A DNA stretch of 40,855 nucleotides. It comes from Fidelibacterota bacterium (lineage in GTDB: Bacteria > Fidelibacterota > Marinisomatia > SCGC-AAA003-L08 > D37C17). The stretch covers positions 65,949-106,803 of the forward strand of contig PBGO01000024.1 in assembly GCA_002719095.1 (NCBI GenBank), in the 5' to 3' direction. A program made the position numbers and the translations under genes. A model generated the notes under the pieces. The model did no database searches and had not been told where the DNA came from. It saw only the letters and a list, made by a program, of their open reading frames with translations. Below are positions 9,807-19,817 of the stretch, piece by piece; positions within the stretch are counted from its first letter, which is position 1, and each line of letters starts with the position of its first letter.

Positions 9807-11039
9807 ATGAATAGAGTAGTTGTAACAGGAATTGGTATTGTTTCACCATTAGGTAACACAATAGAAGATTTCTGGAGAAATATTGTATCCGGTAAAAATG
9901 GAATTTCAGAAATAAACTCTTTTGATACAAGTGGGTACGACGTTCATATAGCTGGCCAATGTAAAATTAATCTACAACATTACTTCGATAAAAAAACTTT
10001 AAATAAAAATGATAAATTTACTGCTTATGCTATTATCGCTGCAGATCAAGCTTTTAAAGATTCAAATTTAGATTTAAAAAAAATAAATCATGATAAATCA
10101 GGTGTAATAATTGGTTCTGGTATTGGGGGAATGAATACATTTGAATCTCAATATAAAAAATTGCTTAAAAATCCAAGAAGAGTTAGTCCATTTTTCATTC
10201 CTAGTATGATACCAGATATTGCTGCTGGTCAGGTTGCTATCAAATATGGTTTTAAAGGAGTAAATTATTCGATTTTATCAGCATGTGCCTCTAGCTCTCA
10301 CTGTATAGGTGATGCATTTAGAAATATCAAACATGGTTATGCTGACATTATAATAACTGGAGGTTCGGAATCTACAATAACTCCATCAGCAATTGCAGGC
10401 TTTTCAAATATGAAAGCGTTAACTAAAAATACAGATATTAAAACCGCCTCAAGACCCTTTGATTCAGATAGAGATGGTTTTGTAATGGGTGAAGGTTCTG
10501 GAATTCTTGTTCTAGAGAAGCTTGAACATGCGTTAAACAGAAATGCTAAAATTTATGCTGAAATTATAGGTTATGGTGCCACGGCAGACGCATTTCATCT
10601 TACTTCTCCTAATCCAGACGGATATGGAGCATGCAAGGCCATGAAATTAGCAATAAAAGAAAGTGGATTAGACAATAAAAATTTTCAATATATTAATGCT
10701 CATGGAACCTCAACAAAGCAGAACGATTTCATTGAAACAAAAGCGATAAAGAAAGTATTTAAAGATCATTCAAATAAAATATCGATTAGTTCAACAAAAT
10801 CTATGATTGGTCATCTTCTTGGTGCATCAGGATCCGTTGAAATGATAAGTACCATTTTATCCATAAAAAATTCAATTATTCCACCAACAATCAACTATTC
10901 TACAAAAGATCCTGATTGTGATTTAGATTATGTTCCAAATGAATCTATATCGAAATCAGTAGATAATGCCTTAAGTAATTCTTTCGGATTTGGTGGTCAC
11001 AATTCAGTAATTGCAGTTGGAAAATATCAAAATAAATAA
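9807..11039 (+). CDS. fabF: Beta-ketoacyl-ACP synthase II
   Basis: NRVVVTGIGIVSPLG, SACASSSHCIGDA, INAHGTSTKQND, SISSTKSMIGHLLGASGSVE, NSFGFGGHNS. Confidence 0.96.
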   Translation: MNRVVVTGIGIVSPLGNTIEDFWRNIVSGKNGISEINSFDTSGYDVHIAGQCKINLQHYFDKKTLNKNDKFTAYAIIAADQAFKDSNLDLKKINHDKSGVIIGSGIGGMNTFESQYKKLLKNPRRVSPFFIPSMIPDIAAGQVAIKYGFKGVNYSILSACASSSHCIGDAFRNIKHGYADIIITGGSESTITPSAIAGFSNMKALTKNTDIKTASRPFDSDRDGFVMGEGSGILVLEKLEHALNRNAKIYAEIIGYGATADAFHLTSPNPDGYGACKAMKLAIKESGLDNKNFQYINAHGTSTKQNDFIETKAIKKVFKDHSNKISISSTKSMIGHLLGASGSVEMISTILSIKNSIIPPTINYSTKDPDCDLDYVPNESISKSVDNALSNSFGFGGHNSVIAVGKYQNK

Positions 11040-11661
11040 CTTCGAATCAAATATTAATTACGTTTTTTCGGACAAAAAATTACTTATCAAAGCTTTAAGT
11101 CACTCCTCATTAGTAGAAAAACATGATTCTTACGAGCTTATGGAATTTTTAGGTGATAGTATTTTAAATTTTGTTGTAACAAAATATTTATTTAAAAAAT
11201 ATAATAAATTAAACGAAGGAAAGCTAACTGAAAAGAAATCACGATTAATTAATTCAAAAACTCTTTCAAAAGTTGCAAATGAAATAAATCTCAAAAATAA
11301 TATTCGAATAGGAAAATCATTAGAAAAAATTACTAATAATATAATTTCTGATTGTTATGAGGCCCTAGTAGCCGCGATATATTTAGATTCAAACTTTAAA
11401 AATGCAGAGCAGTTTATAAAAAAATCTCTTCTTAATAATTCATTTTGTTTCGAAACAGAAATGAATTATAAAGGGAAATTACTAGAAATATGTATTCAAA
11501 AAAAAATATCAAAGCCAATATTTGATACAAGGTTTTTAGAAAAAAATATATTTGAAACTAGGATTGAAATAAAATCACTAAATATTATCAACCATGCTAC
11601 AGGAAAGAGTATTAAACAAGCTGAAAAAAGGGCTTCAAAAAAAATCTTACAATTCATTTAG
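11011..11661 (+). CDS. rnc: Ribonuclease III (TTG start overlapping the fabF 3' end)
   Basis: LLIKALSHSS, YELMEFLGDSILNFVVTKYLF, SDCYEALVAAIYLDS; C-terminal dsRBD-like region is divergent. Confidence 0.87.
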   Translation: MQLENIKINNFESNINYVFSDKKLLIKALSHSSLVEKHDSYELMEFLGDSILNFVVTKYLFKKYNKLNEGKLTEKKSRLINSKTLSKVANEINLKNNIRIGKSLEKITNNIISDCYEALVAAIYLDSNFKNAEQFIKKSLLNNSFCFETEMNYKGKLLEICIQKKISKPIFDTRFLEKNIFETRIEIKSLNIINHATGKSIKQAEKRASKKILQFI

Positions 11662-12214
11662 TCTTCTCTGATTTAATTTCATTGATTTGATCTCTAATTT
11701 TAGCAGCAGTTTCGTATTCCTCCGAGAAAACAGCTTTATCTAGAGCATCATTAAGTTTTTCAAGTAACATTTCATTTTGATTAAAGTGTTGTGATTCCCT
11801 AAAGTTTAAATCGGGTTTTTTTGAAATAATTTTTGTAAAAATATCACTTGATATATATAATGGACAATTTGATTTCAAACTCATAACAATTGCATCACTT
11901 GGCCTGGAATCCATAACAACTTCTCCTAAATTATGGTTATAAAGCACAATTTTTGCATAAAATGTTGAAAGTTTAAAATCGCTAATTATTATTTTTTTTA
12001 ATTTAACATCAAAACTATTGATGAAATCCAATAATAAATCATGCGTTGAGGGTCTCGGTAAATTAACCCCTTCTTTTGCTAAAGAAATCTGTTTAGCATC
12101 TTTGGTGCTTACAAGTATCTTTAGGGTTTCATTATCATTAGAAGTAACTATTTCCACAAGGTAACCTTTACTCTCAGGATCATAGGATATTTTTTCAATT
12201 TGTGCTAAAATCAT
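11654..12214 (-). CDS. Bifunctional nuclease family protein (DUF151) with C-terminal UVR motif
   Basis: GVNLPRPSTHDLLLDFI, VVMDSRPSDAIVMSLKSNCPLYIS; UVR-like LEKLNDALDKAVFSEEYETAAKIRDQINEIK. Confidence 0.85.
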   Translation of the reverse strand: MILAQIEKISYDPESKGYLVEIVTSNDNETLKILVSTKDAKQISLAKEGVNLPRPSTHDLLLDFINSFDVKLKKIIISDFKLSTFYAKIVLYNHNLGEVVMDSRPSDAIVMSLKSNCPLYISSDIFTKIISKKPDLNFRESQHFNQNEMLLEKLNDALDKAVFSEEYETAAKIRDQINEIKSEKTK

Positions 12215-12217
12215 ATA

Positions 12218-13261
12218 TTATTTTCGAATTAAAATTTTAAGTTCCTCAATATTTTTTACTGGTGACGGGTTTACATCATTCTTCAAAGCTAAAAAATAAC
12301 TTATCCAATCAATGAAATTAATCATTTCGAAAACTCTATTAATCATTTCATTGTTTTCTGAATGTAAGTGAATTTGATTATTTGTATGCAGTGAAACAAT
12401 CTTTGATACTATTTTCATTCTCTTTTTAATTTCAATTCTATCATCTTCATCATTAATCCACACAATAACAAAATTTGTAGTAATATTTTCAAGCTTGTTC
12501 CAGCCTTCAATTTCATTATGATTGTGCTCTGGGAAAGTGCTATTATAAGATAGAATTTTTGAGTTCTCTGCTAATTGCCCTTTTAATCTTATTGCAAGTA
12601 CTTCGTTTATACCTCCTGAAGAATAAATTACAGGAAACTTTTTGTATAATTTTTGGGATACTACCAAAGCATTTTCTTTATTAGTATCAACTGAATTTAC
12701 CTTTAACATTGCCCTCAATCTATTTTCAATATTTGAAATTAATCCAAGCTGTTCAAATATTAATAATATTAATGAAAGTGAATATCCTATAGCAGCTCTA
12801 GGTTGGAAACCAGTAGGAATTTGTATCACGTCAATTTCATTTCTGTTTGCAATTTTTGTCAAATTCCCACAGGTAGAAATAGCAATTGAATTACAACCTA
12901 TTTTTAAACAACTTTTATAGGCACTCAATGTTTCTTCCGTGTTGCCTGAATATGATGAGACAATTACAAAAGTTTTTTTATTGACCCATGCTGGCAAATC
13001 ATAATCTCTTAGAATGTGTATTGGTTTATCATATTCATTTTTGAAACATTTTGATGCAAACTCCGCGCCAATAGCAGAACCTCCCATGCCAATTATAAGT
13101 ACATTATCAATTTTCTTTAGAATTTTTGTATATTTCTTGTTTTTTCTAAAAAAAGATTCACTTATCTTTAATGAATCTTCGACCTGAAGATAAATAGATG
13201 AGATTTGAGATTGCATATCTTGTGAATCAATTTCTTCTATTTTTTTTATTAAATCTTTCAA
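12218..13261 (-). CDS. SIS-domain bifunctional phosphoglucose/phosphomannose isomerase
   Basis: NVLIIGMGGSAIGAEFASK, VIVSSYSGNTEETLSAY, FPEHNHNEIEGW. Confidence 0.85.
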   Translation of the reverse strand: MKDLIKKIEEIDSQDMQSQISSIYLQVEDSLKISESFFRKNKKYTKILKKIDNVLIIGMGGSAIGAEFASKCFKNEYDKPIHILRDYDLPAWVNKKTFVIVSSYSGNTEETLSAYKSCLKIGCNSIAISTCGNLTKIANRNEIDVIQIPTGFQPRAAIGYSLSLILLIFEQLGLISNIENRLRAMLKVNSVDTNKENALVVSQKLYKKFPVIYSSGGINEVLAIRLKGQLAENSKILSYNSTFPEHNHNEIEGWNKLENITTNFVIVWINDEDDRIEIKKRMKIVSKIVSLHTNNQIHLHSENNEMINRVFEMINFIDWISYFLALKNDVNPSPVKNIEELKILIRK

Positions 13262-13262
13262 A

Positions 13263-14231
13263 TCAATATTTCCTATTTATTAAATAACGATTTACTTCGT
13301 GAAGATAATTAACTTTAAACTTAATTGTATCTAAAATTTTATTTGCATTATTAAAAGTTTTATTAATTTCTTTAATTGTTTGCTGTTTAATACCTGTCTT
13401 TTCAAAATAATTTCTCAAATCTTTAATTTTTTCCAATGAACATTTTTTACTTTTGAGAATATCAATTACATCAAATTTTCTATTCTTTATGGCTAAGCAA
13501 ATCATATATGTTTTTTTATTTAGCTCCACATCACTATTTAAACTTTTTTTCATAACTTCTTGATTAGAATAAATTTCCATATAATCATCTTGAATTTGAT
13601 AAGCTTTACCTATTTCAAGTCCATAATTTTGCATTTTTATTTGGGTTCCTAAATCTGCGTCAGCACAAATAGAGCCCAGATGACTACATAAGCCGATCAT
13701 ATATCCTGTTTTCATTCCAATCATTTGCTCATATTCGTCTAATGTGATATTTTCTTTTGATTCAAACATTTTATCATATGCTTGACCCTCACAAACTAAT
13801 TTAATTGCATCAATGAAAGATAAAATGATTTTTTCACGATTTTTTTTTATATTTTTTAAAGCATGTAAAGATAGCCAAAGTAAAGAATCACCTGTTAGAA
13901 CGGCTGTACCAATATCCCACTTTTCGTGAACAGTTGGTTGCCCATGTCGTAAATTATCATCGTCCATAATATCATCATGAACAAGTGTAAAATTGTGTAA
14001 TAGCTCAATTGCAATTGCAACGTCAATTGAATCTTCAATTTTACCTCCTAACGCAGTACAGGACATCATTGATAAAATTGGCCTTACTCTTTTGCCCTTA
14101 GCGCTCATTACAAAATTTGATGTTTCTATCATATTCTTAGGCCCATCAATGTAAAAGTCATTTATGTTTAGCTCAAAAAAATTTTTATAATCGAGTAATA
14201 CTTTTTTAAAGTTCAATTTTGATTCCCTCAT
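13263..14231 (-). CDS. Polyprenyl (farnesyl/geranylgeranyl-type) diphosphate synthase
   Basis: AKGKRVRPIL, LVHDDIMDDDNLRHGQPTVHEKWDIGTAVLTGD, YQIQDDYMEIYS...DVELNKKTYM. Confidence 0.88.
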   Translation of the reverse strand: MRESKLNFKKVLLDYKNFFELNINDFYIDGPKNMIETSNFVMSAKGKRVRPILSMMSCTALGGKIEDSIDVAIAIELLHNFTLVHDDIMDDDNLRHGQPTVHEKWDIGTAVLTGDSLLWLSLHALKNIKKNREKIILSFIDAIKLVCEGQAYDKMFESKENITLDEYEQMIGMKTGYMIGLCSHLGSICADADLGTQIKMQNYGLEIGKAYQIQDDYMEIYSNQEVMKKSLNSDVELNKKTYMICLAIKNRKFDVIDILKSKKCSLEKIKDLRNYFEKTGIKQQTIKEINKTFNNANKILDTIKFKVNYLHEVNRYLINRKY

Positions 14232-15597
14232 ATTCGGATAATTTATCAGTTATTGTATCTTTTATTTTTTTTAGTTCATTGTCCGATTTTGCTTCAATCC
14301 TGCAAACAATAATTGGTTGAGTATTAGATGCTCTAAGAAGTCCCCATCCATTTTCAAAATAAATTTTTACACCATCTATATCGGAACAATCATATTTTTC
14401 CATAAAATATTCTTTAATACTTTCCATAATTTCGAATTTAATTTTATCGGTATCACATTCTAACCTTATTTCTGGGGTGGACTTATATTTGGGAATTTCT
14501 TTAACTAAATCCTCTAATTTTTTATTAGTATTGGATAATATCTCTATAATCCTCAAAGAAACATAAATTGCATCATCATACCCATAATATTTATCAGCAA
14601 AAAAAATGTGGCCGCTAAACTCTCCACCAAAACTTGCTTTTTCTTGTTTCATTTTATTTTTAATCAAAGAATGGCCCGTAGACCATTCTATCGGAATGCC
14701 ACCATTATCTATAATAACATCTCTAATAGCCGAAGAACATTTGACATCATAAATTATTTTTTTATTTTTAATTTTAGGCATTATATCTTTGATGAAAATA
14801 CACATCAAAATATCAGAACGAATGATATTTCCAACTGAATCAATACAAACGACTCTATCTGCATCACCGTCATATGCTATTCCGATATCATATTTTTTAT
14901 CTTTCTTAATTTTTTCAATAATCAATTCTAGGTTTGAATCAACAGTTGGATCTGGATGATGATTTGGAAAATTTCCGTCTACTTCGCAAAATAACTCTGT
15001 TAGGTTCAAGCCAATTTTTTTAAATATTTCTGGAGCTATTATTGAACCAGCTGCATTTCCACAGTCCATAATGACATTGATGTTTTGTTTTATATTTATC
15101 CGTTTTATAATATCTTCAACATAATTTGGTAAAATATCAATATGTTCAAGCGTCGATTTTTTAACTGGTAAATTATTTAATTTATCTTCAAACATAATTT
15201 TGTAAAGTTCTATTATTTGACTTCCGAAAAAAGGTTTTTTGTCAACTGTGAATTTAAATCCATTATATTCTGTAGGATTATGGCTTCCAGTAATTTGCAC
15301 TGAAGCATCTGAAAAATAATAATTTGAAAAATAGTTTGTTGGTGTCGGTAGGATTCCAATATCAAGAACATCTATCCCTGCTCGAAGGACTCCTCTAATG
15401 AATTCTTTTTTAAGTCTCTTAGTGCTTGGACGAACATCTCCACTTACTGCTAGTTTGCCATCAAAATTATTTTTTGATAAATAATATCCAAATGCTTTAC
15501 CAAGAGCAAATGGAAAGTCTCCAATGAAATCAACATCGGCTAATCCTCTAATATCATATTTTCTAAAAATATCTTTATTAAGATTCATAAATATCAC
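14206..15597 (-). CDS. Phosphomannomutase/phosphoglucomutase
   Basis: IFRKYDIRG, ITGSHNPTEYNGFKF, IGIAYDGDADRVVCID, GGEFSGHIFF, RASNTQPIIVCRIEAK. Confidence 0.92.
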   Translation of the reverse strand: MIFMNLNKDIFRKYDIRGLADVDFIGDFPFALGKAFGYYLSKNNFDGKLAVSGDVRPSTKRLKKEFIRGVLRAGIDVLDIGILPTPTNYFSNYYFSDASVQITGSHNPTEYNGFKFTVDKKPFFGSQIIELYKIMFEDKLNNLPVKKSTLEHIDILPNYVEDIIKRINIKQNINVIMDCGNAAGSIIAPEIFKKIGLNLTELFCEVDGNFPNHHPDPTVDSNLELIIEKIKKDKKYDIGIAYDGDADRVVCIDSVGNIIRSDILMCIFIKDIMPKIKNKKIIYDVKCSSAIRDVIIDNGGIPIEWSTGHSLIKNKMKQEKASFGGEFSGHIFFADKYYGYDDAIYVSLRIIEILSNTNKKLEDLVKEIPKYKSTPEIRLECDTDKIKFEIMESIKEYFMEKYDCSDIDGVKIYFENGWGLLRASNTQPIIVCRIEAKSDNELKKIKDTITDKLSEYEGIKIEL

Positions 15598-16687
15598 CTA
15601 AAACGATATTTTTCCCAGAGCCAGTCACATTTGGGATATTACTGGGAATTTCATTTATTCTTGCATAACCTAAAACTATCATTAATAGACATTCTTTAAA
15701 TTTAGAATGAACGCCGTAATCTAATATGTCTTCGAATTTAAAATCTAAATCTTTTTTTAAGTCACTAATTAATAATGGATGATTAATTCCGCCACCACTA
15801 ACAATAATTTTATCTATTTTATGATATTGTAGAATGTATTTTTCAATATTTAGTTTAATAGCCTTTGAAGTAAAATTAACAAAAGTACGCAATATATCTT
15901 TAGGATTAACATTTGGAAAAATTTTACCAACTTCTTTAACAAACTTAACCCCAAAATCGTTTCTACCAGTTGATTTTGGAGGAGGTTTAAGTATGAAAGA
16001 GGTTTTCATCAAATAATTTAATAATTTATGGTTTATAACTCCATTCAAACTAAATCTGGCGTCCTTATCGAATCTCTCTCCCCATTTTAAGTTAGTATAT
16101 TCATCAATAAGAGACATACCAGGACCTACATCGAATCCATAAACACTCTCAATACTTCCTTTTTTAGCTATGAACGAAATATTTGAAATTCCTCCTAAAT
16201 TTATTGTCAAATAATTTTTTTTATGTTCTTTAAGTATCAGCCAATCAAGAAATGGCGCTAAAGGAGCTCCATTTCCTCCATTTTTAATATCTTTTTCTCT
16301 GAAATTATAAATTATTGGAACTTTAAAAAATTCGTTGAGAAACTTTGGATTACCTAATTGAATACTTTTGACTTTATCAATGTGAATTACTGTTTGACCA
16401 TGAATAGAAATATAATCAACTTTGAACTGTGAAATAAATTTTTGTGATAAATTAAGAAATATTTTTCCCAAATAAATATCTAGACGATCTAAACAATTAG
16501 AATCATTATAAACGCATGAACGTATTTCATCTATAGTCTCTTGACTGAATGGGAAGATCATTTTATCAATTATTTTAAAATCTAGAATCATATTTTTTTT
16601 ATTAATTTGGATGTCACAAATACAACAGTCTAATGAATCCATTGAAGTTCCAGACATCATTCCAGCAATCCTTAATTTTTTGTACAT
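15578..16687 (-). CDS. anmK: Anhydro-N-acetylmuramic acid kinase
   Basis: GMMSGTSMDSLDCCI, ISIHGQTVIH, NLGGISNISFI, GFDVGPGMSLID, IIVSGGGINHPLL. Confidence 0.92.
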   Translation of the reverse strand: MYKKLRIAGMMSGTSMDSLDCCICDIQINKKNMILDFKIIDKMIFPFSQETIDEIRSCVYNDSNCLDRLDIYLGKIFLNLSQKFISQFKVDYISIHGQTVIHIDKVKSIQLGNPKFLNEFFKVPIIYNFREKDIKNGGNGAPLAPFLDWLILKEHKKNYLTINLGGISNISFIAKKGSIESVYGFDVGPGMSLIDEYTNLKWGERFDKDARFSLNGVINHKLLNYLMKTSFILKPPPKSTGRNDFGVKFVKEVGKIFPNVNPKDILRTFVNFTSKAIKLNIEKYILQYHKIDKIIVSGGGINHPLLISDLKKDLDFKFEDILDYGVHSKFKECLLMIVLGYARINEIPSNIPNVTGSGKNIVLGDIYES

Positions 16688-17568
16688 TAAAATAAATCTC
16701 TTATTGAGCTTTGAGAATAAGATAATTTTAATGCATCTTCATACGATATACTTTTTTTATGCATTATAAATGCTACCTTTAAATTGTAATTTGATTCTTT
16801 AAATAGAGATTTTGCATCTTTAATAGATAAAGAAAGTTTATCATGAAGTATTGATATTCCTCTATTTATTAATTTTTTATTTTTCGGAACCATGCTAATC
16901 ATAAGATTGCCAAAAGTTTTATTTATTTTAATCATACTTATTGTCGAAATCATATTTAATACCATTTTAGTTGCAGAACCTGACTTCAACCTTGTGGAGC
17001 CCGAAATCAACTCGGGACCAACAATGACTTTAATGATATGGTTAATATATTTTTTAGATTTAATATTATTGGATGTTAATAAGCCTGTTTTTGATCCTAA
17101 TTCCGAACCATATTTTAATGCTGATAATACATATGGTGTTGTTCCACTTGCAGATATTCCAAGTAAAATATCATTTTTTCTAAATCCTATTTCTTTTAGT
17201 TGTTCAACCGACTGATTAATATCATCTTCTGCTCCTTCAATCGATTCTTTCAATGCTAAATCACCTCCAGCAATAATCCCAACAACCATTTTTTTTGAAA
17301 CCCCAAAAGTTGGTGGACATTCCGATGCATCAAGAACTCCTAATCTTCCACTGGTACCAGAACCAATATAAATCAGTCTGCCTTGATTATTGAATGATAC
17401 TACTACATCTTTTATGAATGAAGATACATTTGGTAAAACAGTTTTAATACTCTCAGATACCCCCCTATCTTCCTCGTTCATAATTTGAGTTATTTCATTG
17501 ATATCTTTTTTATCTATATCTTCAGATTTAAAATTGCTCTGTTCTGTAATTTTATTTATGTTCATCAC
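16687..17568 (-). CDS. murQ: N-acetylmuramic acid 6-phosphate etherase
   Basis: GRLIYIGSGTSGRLGVLDASECPPTFG, GIIAGGDLALKESIEGAEDD, GISASGTTPYVLSAL, STRLKSGSATKMVLNMIST. Confidence 0.95.
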   Translation of the reverse strand: MMNINKITEQSNFKSEDIDKKDINEITQIMNEEDRGVSESIKTVLPNVSSFIKDVVVSFNNQGRLIYIGSGTSGRLGVLDASECPPTFGVSKKMVVGIIAGGDLALKESIEGAEDDINQSVEQLKEIGFRKNDILLGISASGTTPYVLSALKYGSELGSKTGLLTSNNIKSKKYINHIIKVIVGPELISGSTRLKSGSATKMVLNMISTISMIKINKTFGNLMISMVPKNKKLINRGISILHDKLSLSIKDAKSLFKESNYNLKVAFIMHKKSISYEDALKLSYSQSSIRDLF

Positions 17569-17593
17569 ATTTTTTTATTAAATTTAATAATAA

Positions 17594-18808
17594 ATGTCAG
17601 ATACATTACTAATATTAGTTTCGCTAATTGGAATTCTTCTCTCAATGTTATTTTCTGCAGCTGAAATTTCATTGATTCGGTCAAATCCACTTCAAATAAA
17701 TGTTTGGAAAAAGCAAAAAAAACTGGTCGCAAACTACACTTCAAATTTAATCGAACATCAAGGAAAAACTCTTGTTCTTATTCTTATAGGAATAAACTTT
17801 TCAAATGTTTTAGCTTCATCATTTCTGACCATTTTATTTATGAATAATAAAATTATATCTGATTCTATGATAATTCCTGTAATTTCGATTTTAATATTGA
17901 TTTTTGCTGAAGTTCTTCCAAAAACTATTTCAAAAGAATATTCTAATACAACTCTTTTAATACTTACACCTTTATTAGTAGCTTTCAAAGTAATTTTTTA
18001 TCCTCTGATTTATATCATTACTAAATTTGAGTTTAATGTTAAAGCAAATGAAGATTCTCAAATGTATGAAGATGACGAAAGAGATGATTTGGAGCATGTT
18101 TATAAACAAGCAGGCAAGATGGATATAGTTGAAAAAGATCAAAAAGAGATGATTGAAAATATTTTTGACTTTGGCGAAGATACCATTGAAAAAATAATGA
18201 CAACTCAATCAGATATTGCTGCTGTATCTGTTCATGATGACTTGGAAAAAATATTAAATATATTTATTGATAGTGGCCATTCAAAGTTATGTGTCTATGA
18301 AAAACAAGCTAATAACATAATTGGTATGATATCCCTTTATGATTTATTTAGTTATCCATCAGATATTAATTCAATTATTAAAAGCGTTCTTTATGTGCCT
18401 GAAAAGACAAAAGTTTTAGATGTCATACTTAAACTACAATCCTCTAAATACAGTATGTGTGTTGTTGTCAATAAAGAAAATCAATCGATAGGTATTGCAA
18501 CAACTGAAGATATATCAGAAGAAGTTTTCGGAGATTTTGAAGATGAATTTGATGTAAAAGATGAAGTTATCCATACAAAAAAAGACGGATCTTATATTAT
18601 CAACACTTCTATAAGCATTACAAAATTTAATGAAAAATTCAATAATATAATTCAGTCTGAATACGAGTCGCTCGCAGGCTATATAATTAATGAGATTGGA
18701 AGAATACCCAAAAACAAAGAAGTATTTTTCCTAAAAATCGGTCAAGTAAAAATAATCAAAGCATCGTTAAGAAAAATTGAAATTATTCAACTTTTCTTGA
18801 ATAGATAA
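17594..18808 (+). CDS. CNNM/CorC (HlyC)-type transporter-associated protein with CBS domains
   Basis: N-terminal DUF21-like membrane region LFSAAEISLIRSNP; ALFDFGEDTIEKIMT-like motif and CBS pair; C-terminal CorC_HlyC-like TLAGYII equivalent YESLAGYIINEIGRIP. Confidence 0.87.
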   Translation: MSDTLLILVSLIGILLSMLFSAAEISLIRSNPLQINVWKKQKKLVANYTSNLIEHQGKTLVLILIGINFSNVLASSFLTILFMNNKIISDSMIIPVISILILIFAEVLPKTISKEYSNTTLLILTPLLVAFKVIFYPLIYIITKFEFNVKANEDSQMYEDDERDDLEHVYKQAGKMDIVEKDQKEMIENIFDFGEDTIEKIMTTQSDIAAVSVHDDLEKILNIFIDSGHSKLCVYEKQANNIIGMISLYDLFSYPSDINSIIKSVLYVPEKTKVLDVILKLQSSKYSMCVVVNKENQSIGIATTEDISEEVFGDFEDEFDVKDEVIHTKKDGSYIINTSISITKFNEKFNNIIQSEYESLAGYIINEIGRIPKNKEVFFLKIGQVKIIKASLRKIEIIQLFLNR

Positions 18809-18818
18809 ATTTAAAGTT

Positions 18819-19817
18819 CTAATTACTAAAAACGCCTGAGCAAGCAAGACTATTGTTTTTAGCTCTTTGTAAAAATCTTTTTTGAGCTTCTTGCCTATTT
18901 TTACCACCCCATGAATTTAATGCATCATGTTGCAATGCTCTTCCGTATGAAAAAGTTAGATTCCAAGGAAGGTTATCATCCTGCGCATTCATCGCATTTA
19001 AATGTTTAGTTGCATCATCACTACTTTGTCCGCCTGATAAAAAAGCAATCCCAGTTACTTCACTTGGAACGTTAGCTTTCAGACATTTTAAAGTCATATC
19101 AGCAACTTTTTCAACTGAAGCTTTTTCTGCACAATCTAAAGCTGAGATAACCATATTTGGTTTTAAAACCATCCCTTCAAGTGATACATTTTGCTTAATT
19201 AACTGTTCGAAAGTTATTTTTAATGCTTTATCAGTAACATCATAACATTTATCAATAGTATGTGTACCGTTCATCAAAACTTCAGGCTCAACAATGGGTA
19301 CTAGACCTGATTCTTGACAAAGAGCCGCATATCGCGCAAGTGCGTGTGCATTAGCTTCGTAACATCCCAAGGATGGTGTGTTATCTCCAATTCGTATTAC
19401 TGCTCTCCATTTTGCAAATCTAGCTCCTAATTCGTAATACTCATTTAATCTCTCTCTAAGTCCATCAAGGCCTTCCGTAACTTTTTCATTTTCAAATCCA
19501 GCTAAATTTTTCGCACCTTTGTCAACTTTTATACCCGGTACTACACCCTTTTTTGTAAGGTATTCAACAAACGGAATTTTATTTTCGCAAGTAGTAGATT
19601 GACGTATTGTTTCATCAAACATAATAACTCCACCAATATATTTTTCCATTCCATTTGCAGTTATTAATAAATCTCTATATTCATTTCGATTTTCAGGAGT
19701 AGAGTCCACTCCAATAGAATTAAATCTATTAGTACAAGTTGGGGTACTTTCATCGGCTGCTAATATACCCTTTCCTGAGCCAGTCATTCTGAAAGCTATA
19801 TCTTTTAAATTTGTCAT
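18819..19817 (-). CDS. Class I fructose-bisphosphate aldolase
   Basis: GSGKGILAADESTPTCTNRF, VPGIKVDKG, AKWRAVIRI, VPIVEPEVLMNGTH, LSGGQSSDDATKHLNAMN, FSYGRALQ. Confidence 0.94.
   Translation of the reverse strand: MTNLKDIAFRMTGSGKGILAADESTPTCTNRFNSIGVDSTPENRNEYRDLLITANGMEKYIGGVIMFDETIRQSTTCENKIPFVEYLTKKGVVPGIKVDKGAKNLAGFENEKVTEGLDGLRERLNEYYELGARFAKWRAVIRIGDNTPSLGCYEANAHALARYAALCQESGLVPIVEPEVLMNGTHTIDKCYDVTDKALKITFEQLIKQNVSLEGMVLKPNMVISALDCAEKASVEKVADMTLKCLKANVPSEVTGIAFLSGGQSSDDATKHLNAMNAQDDNLPWNLTFSYGRALQHDALNSWGGKNRQEAQKRFLQRAKNNSLACSGVFSN

Noticed and set aside
13263-14231. Second Asp-rich motif DDYME instead of DDxxD in the polyprenyl synthase
   Set aside because: A conservative D-to-E change at one position is tolerated in the family; not enough to claim altered function.
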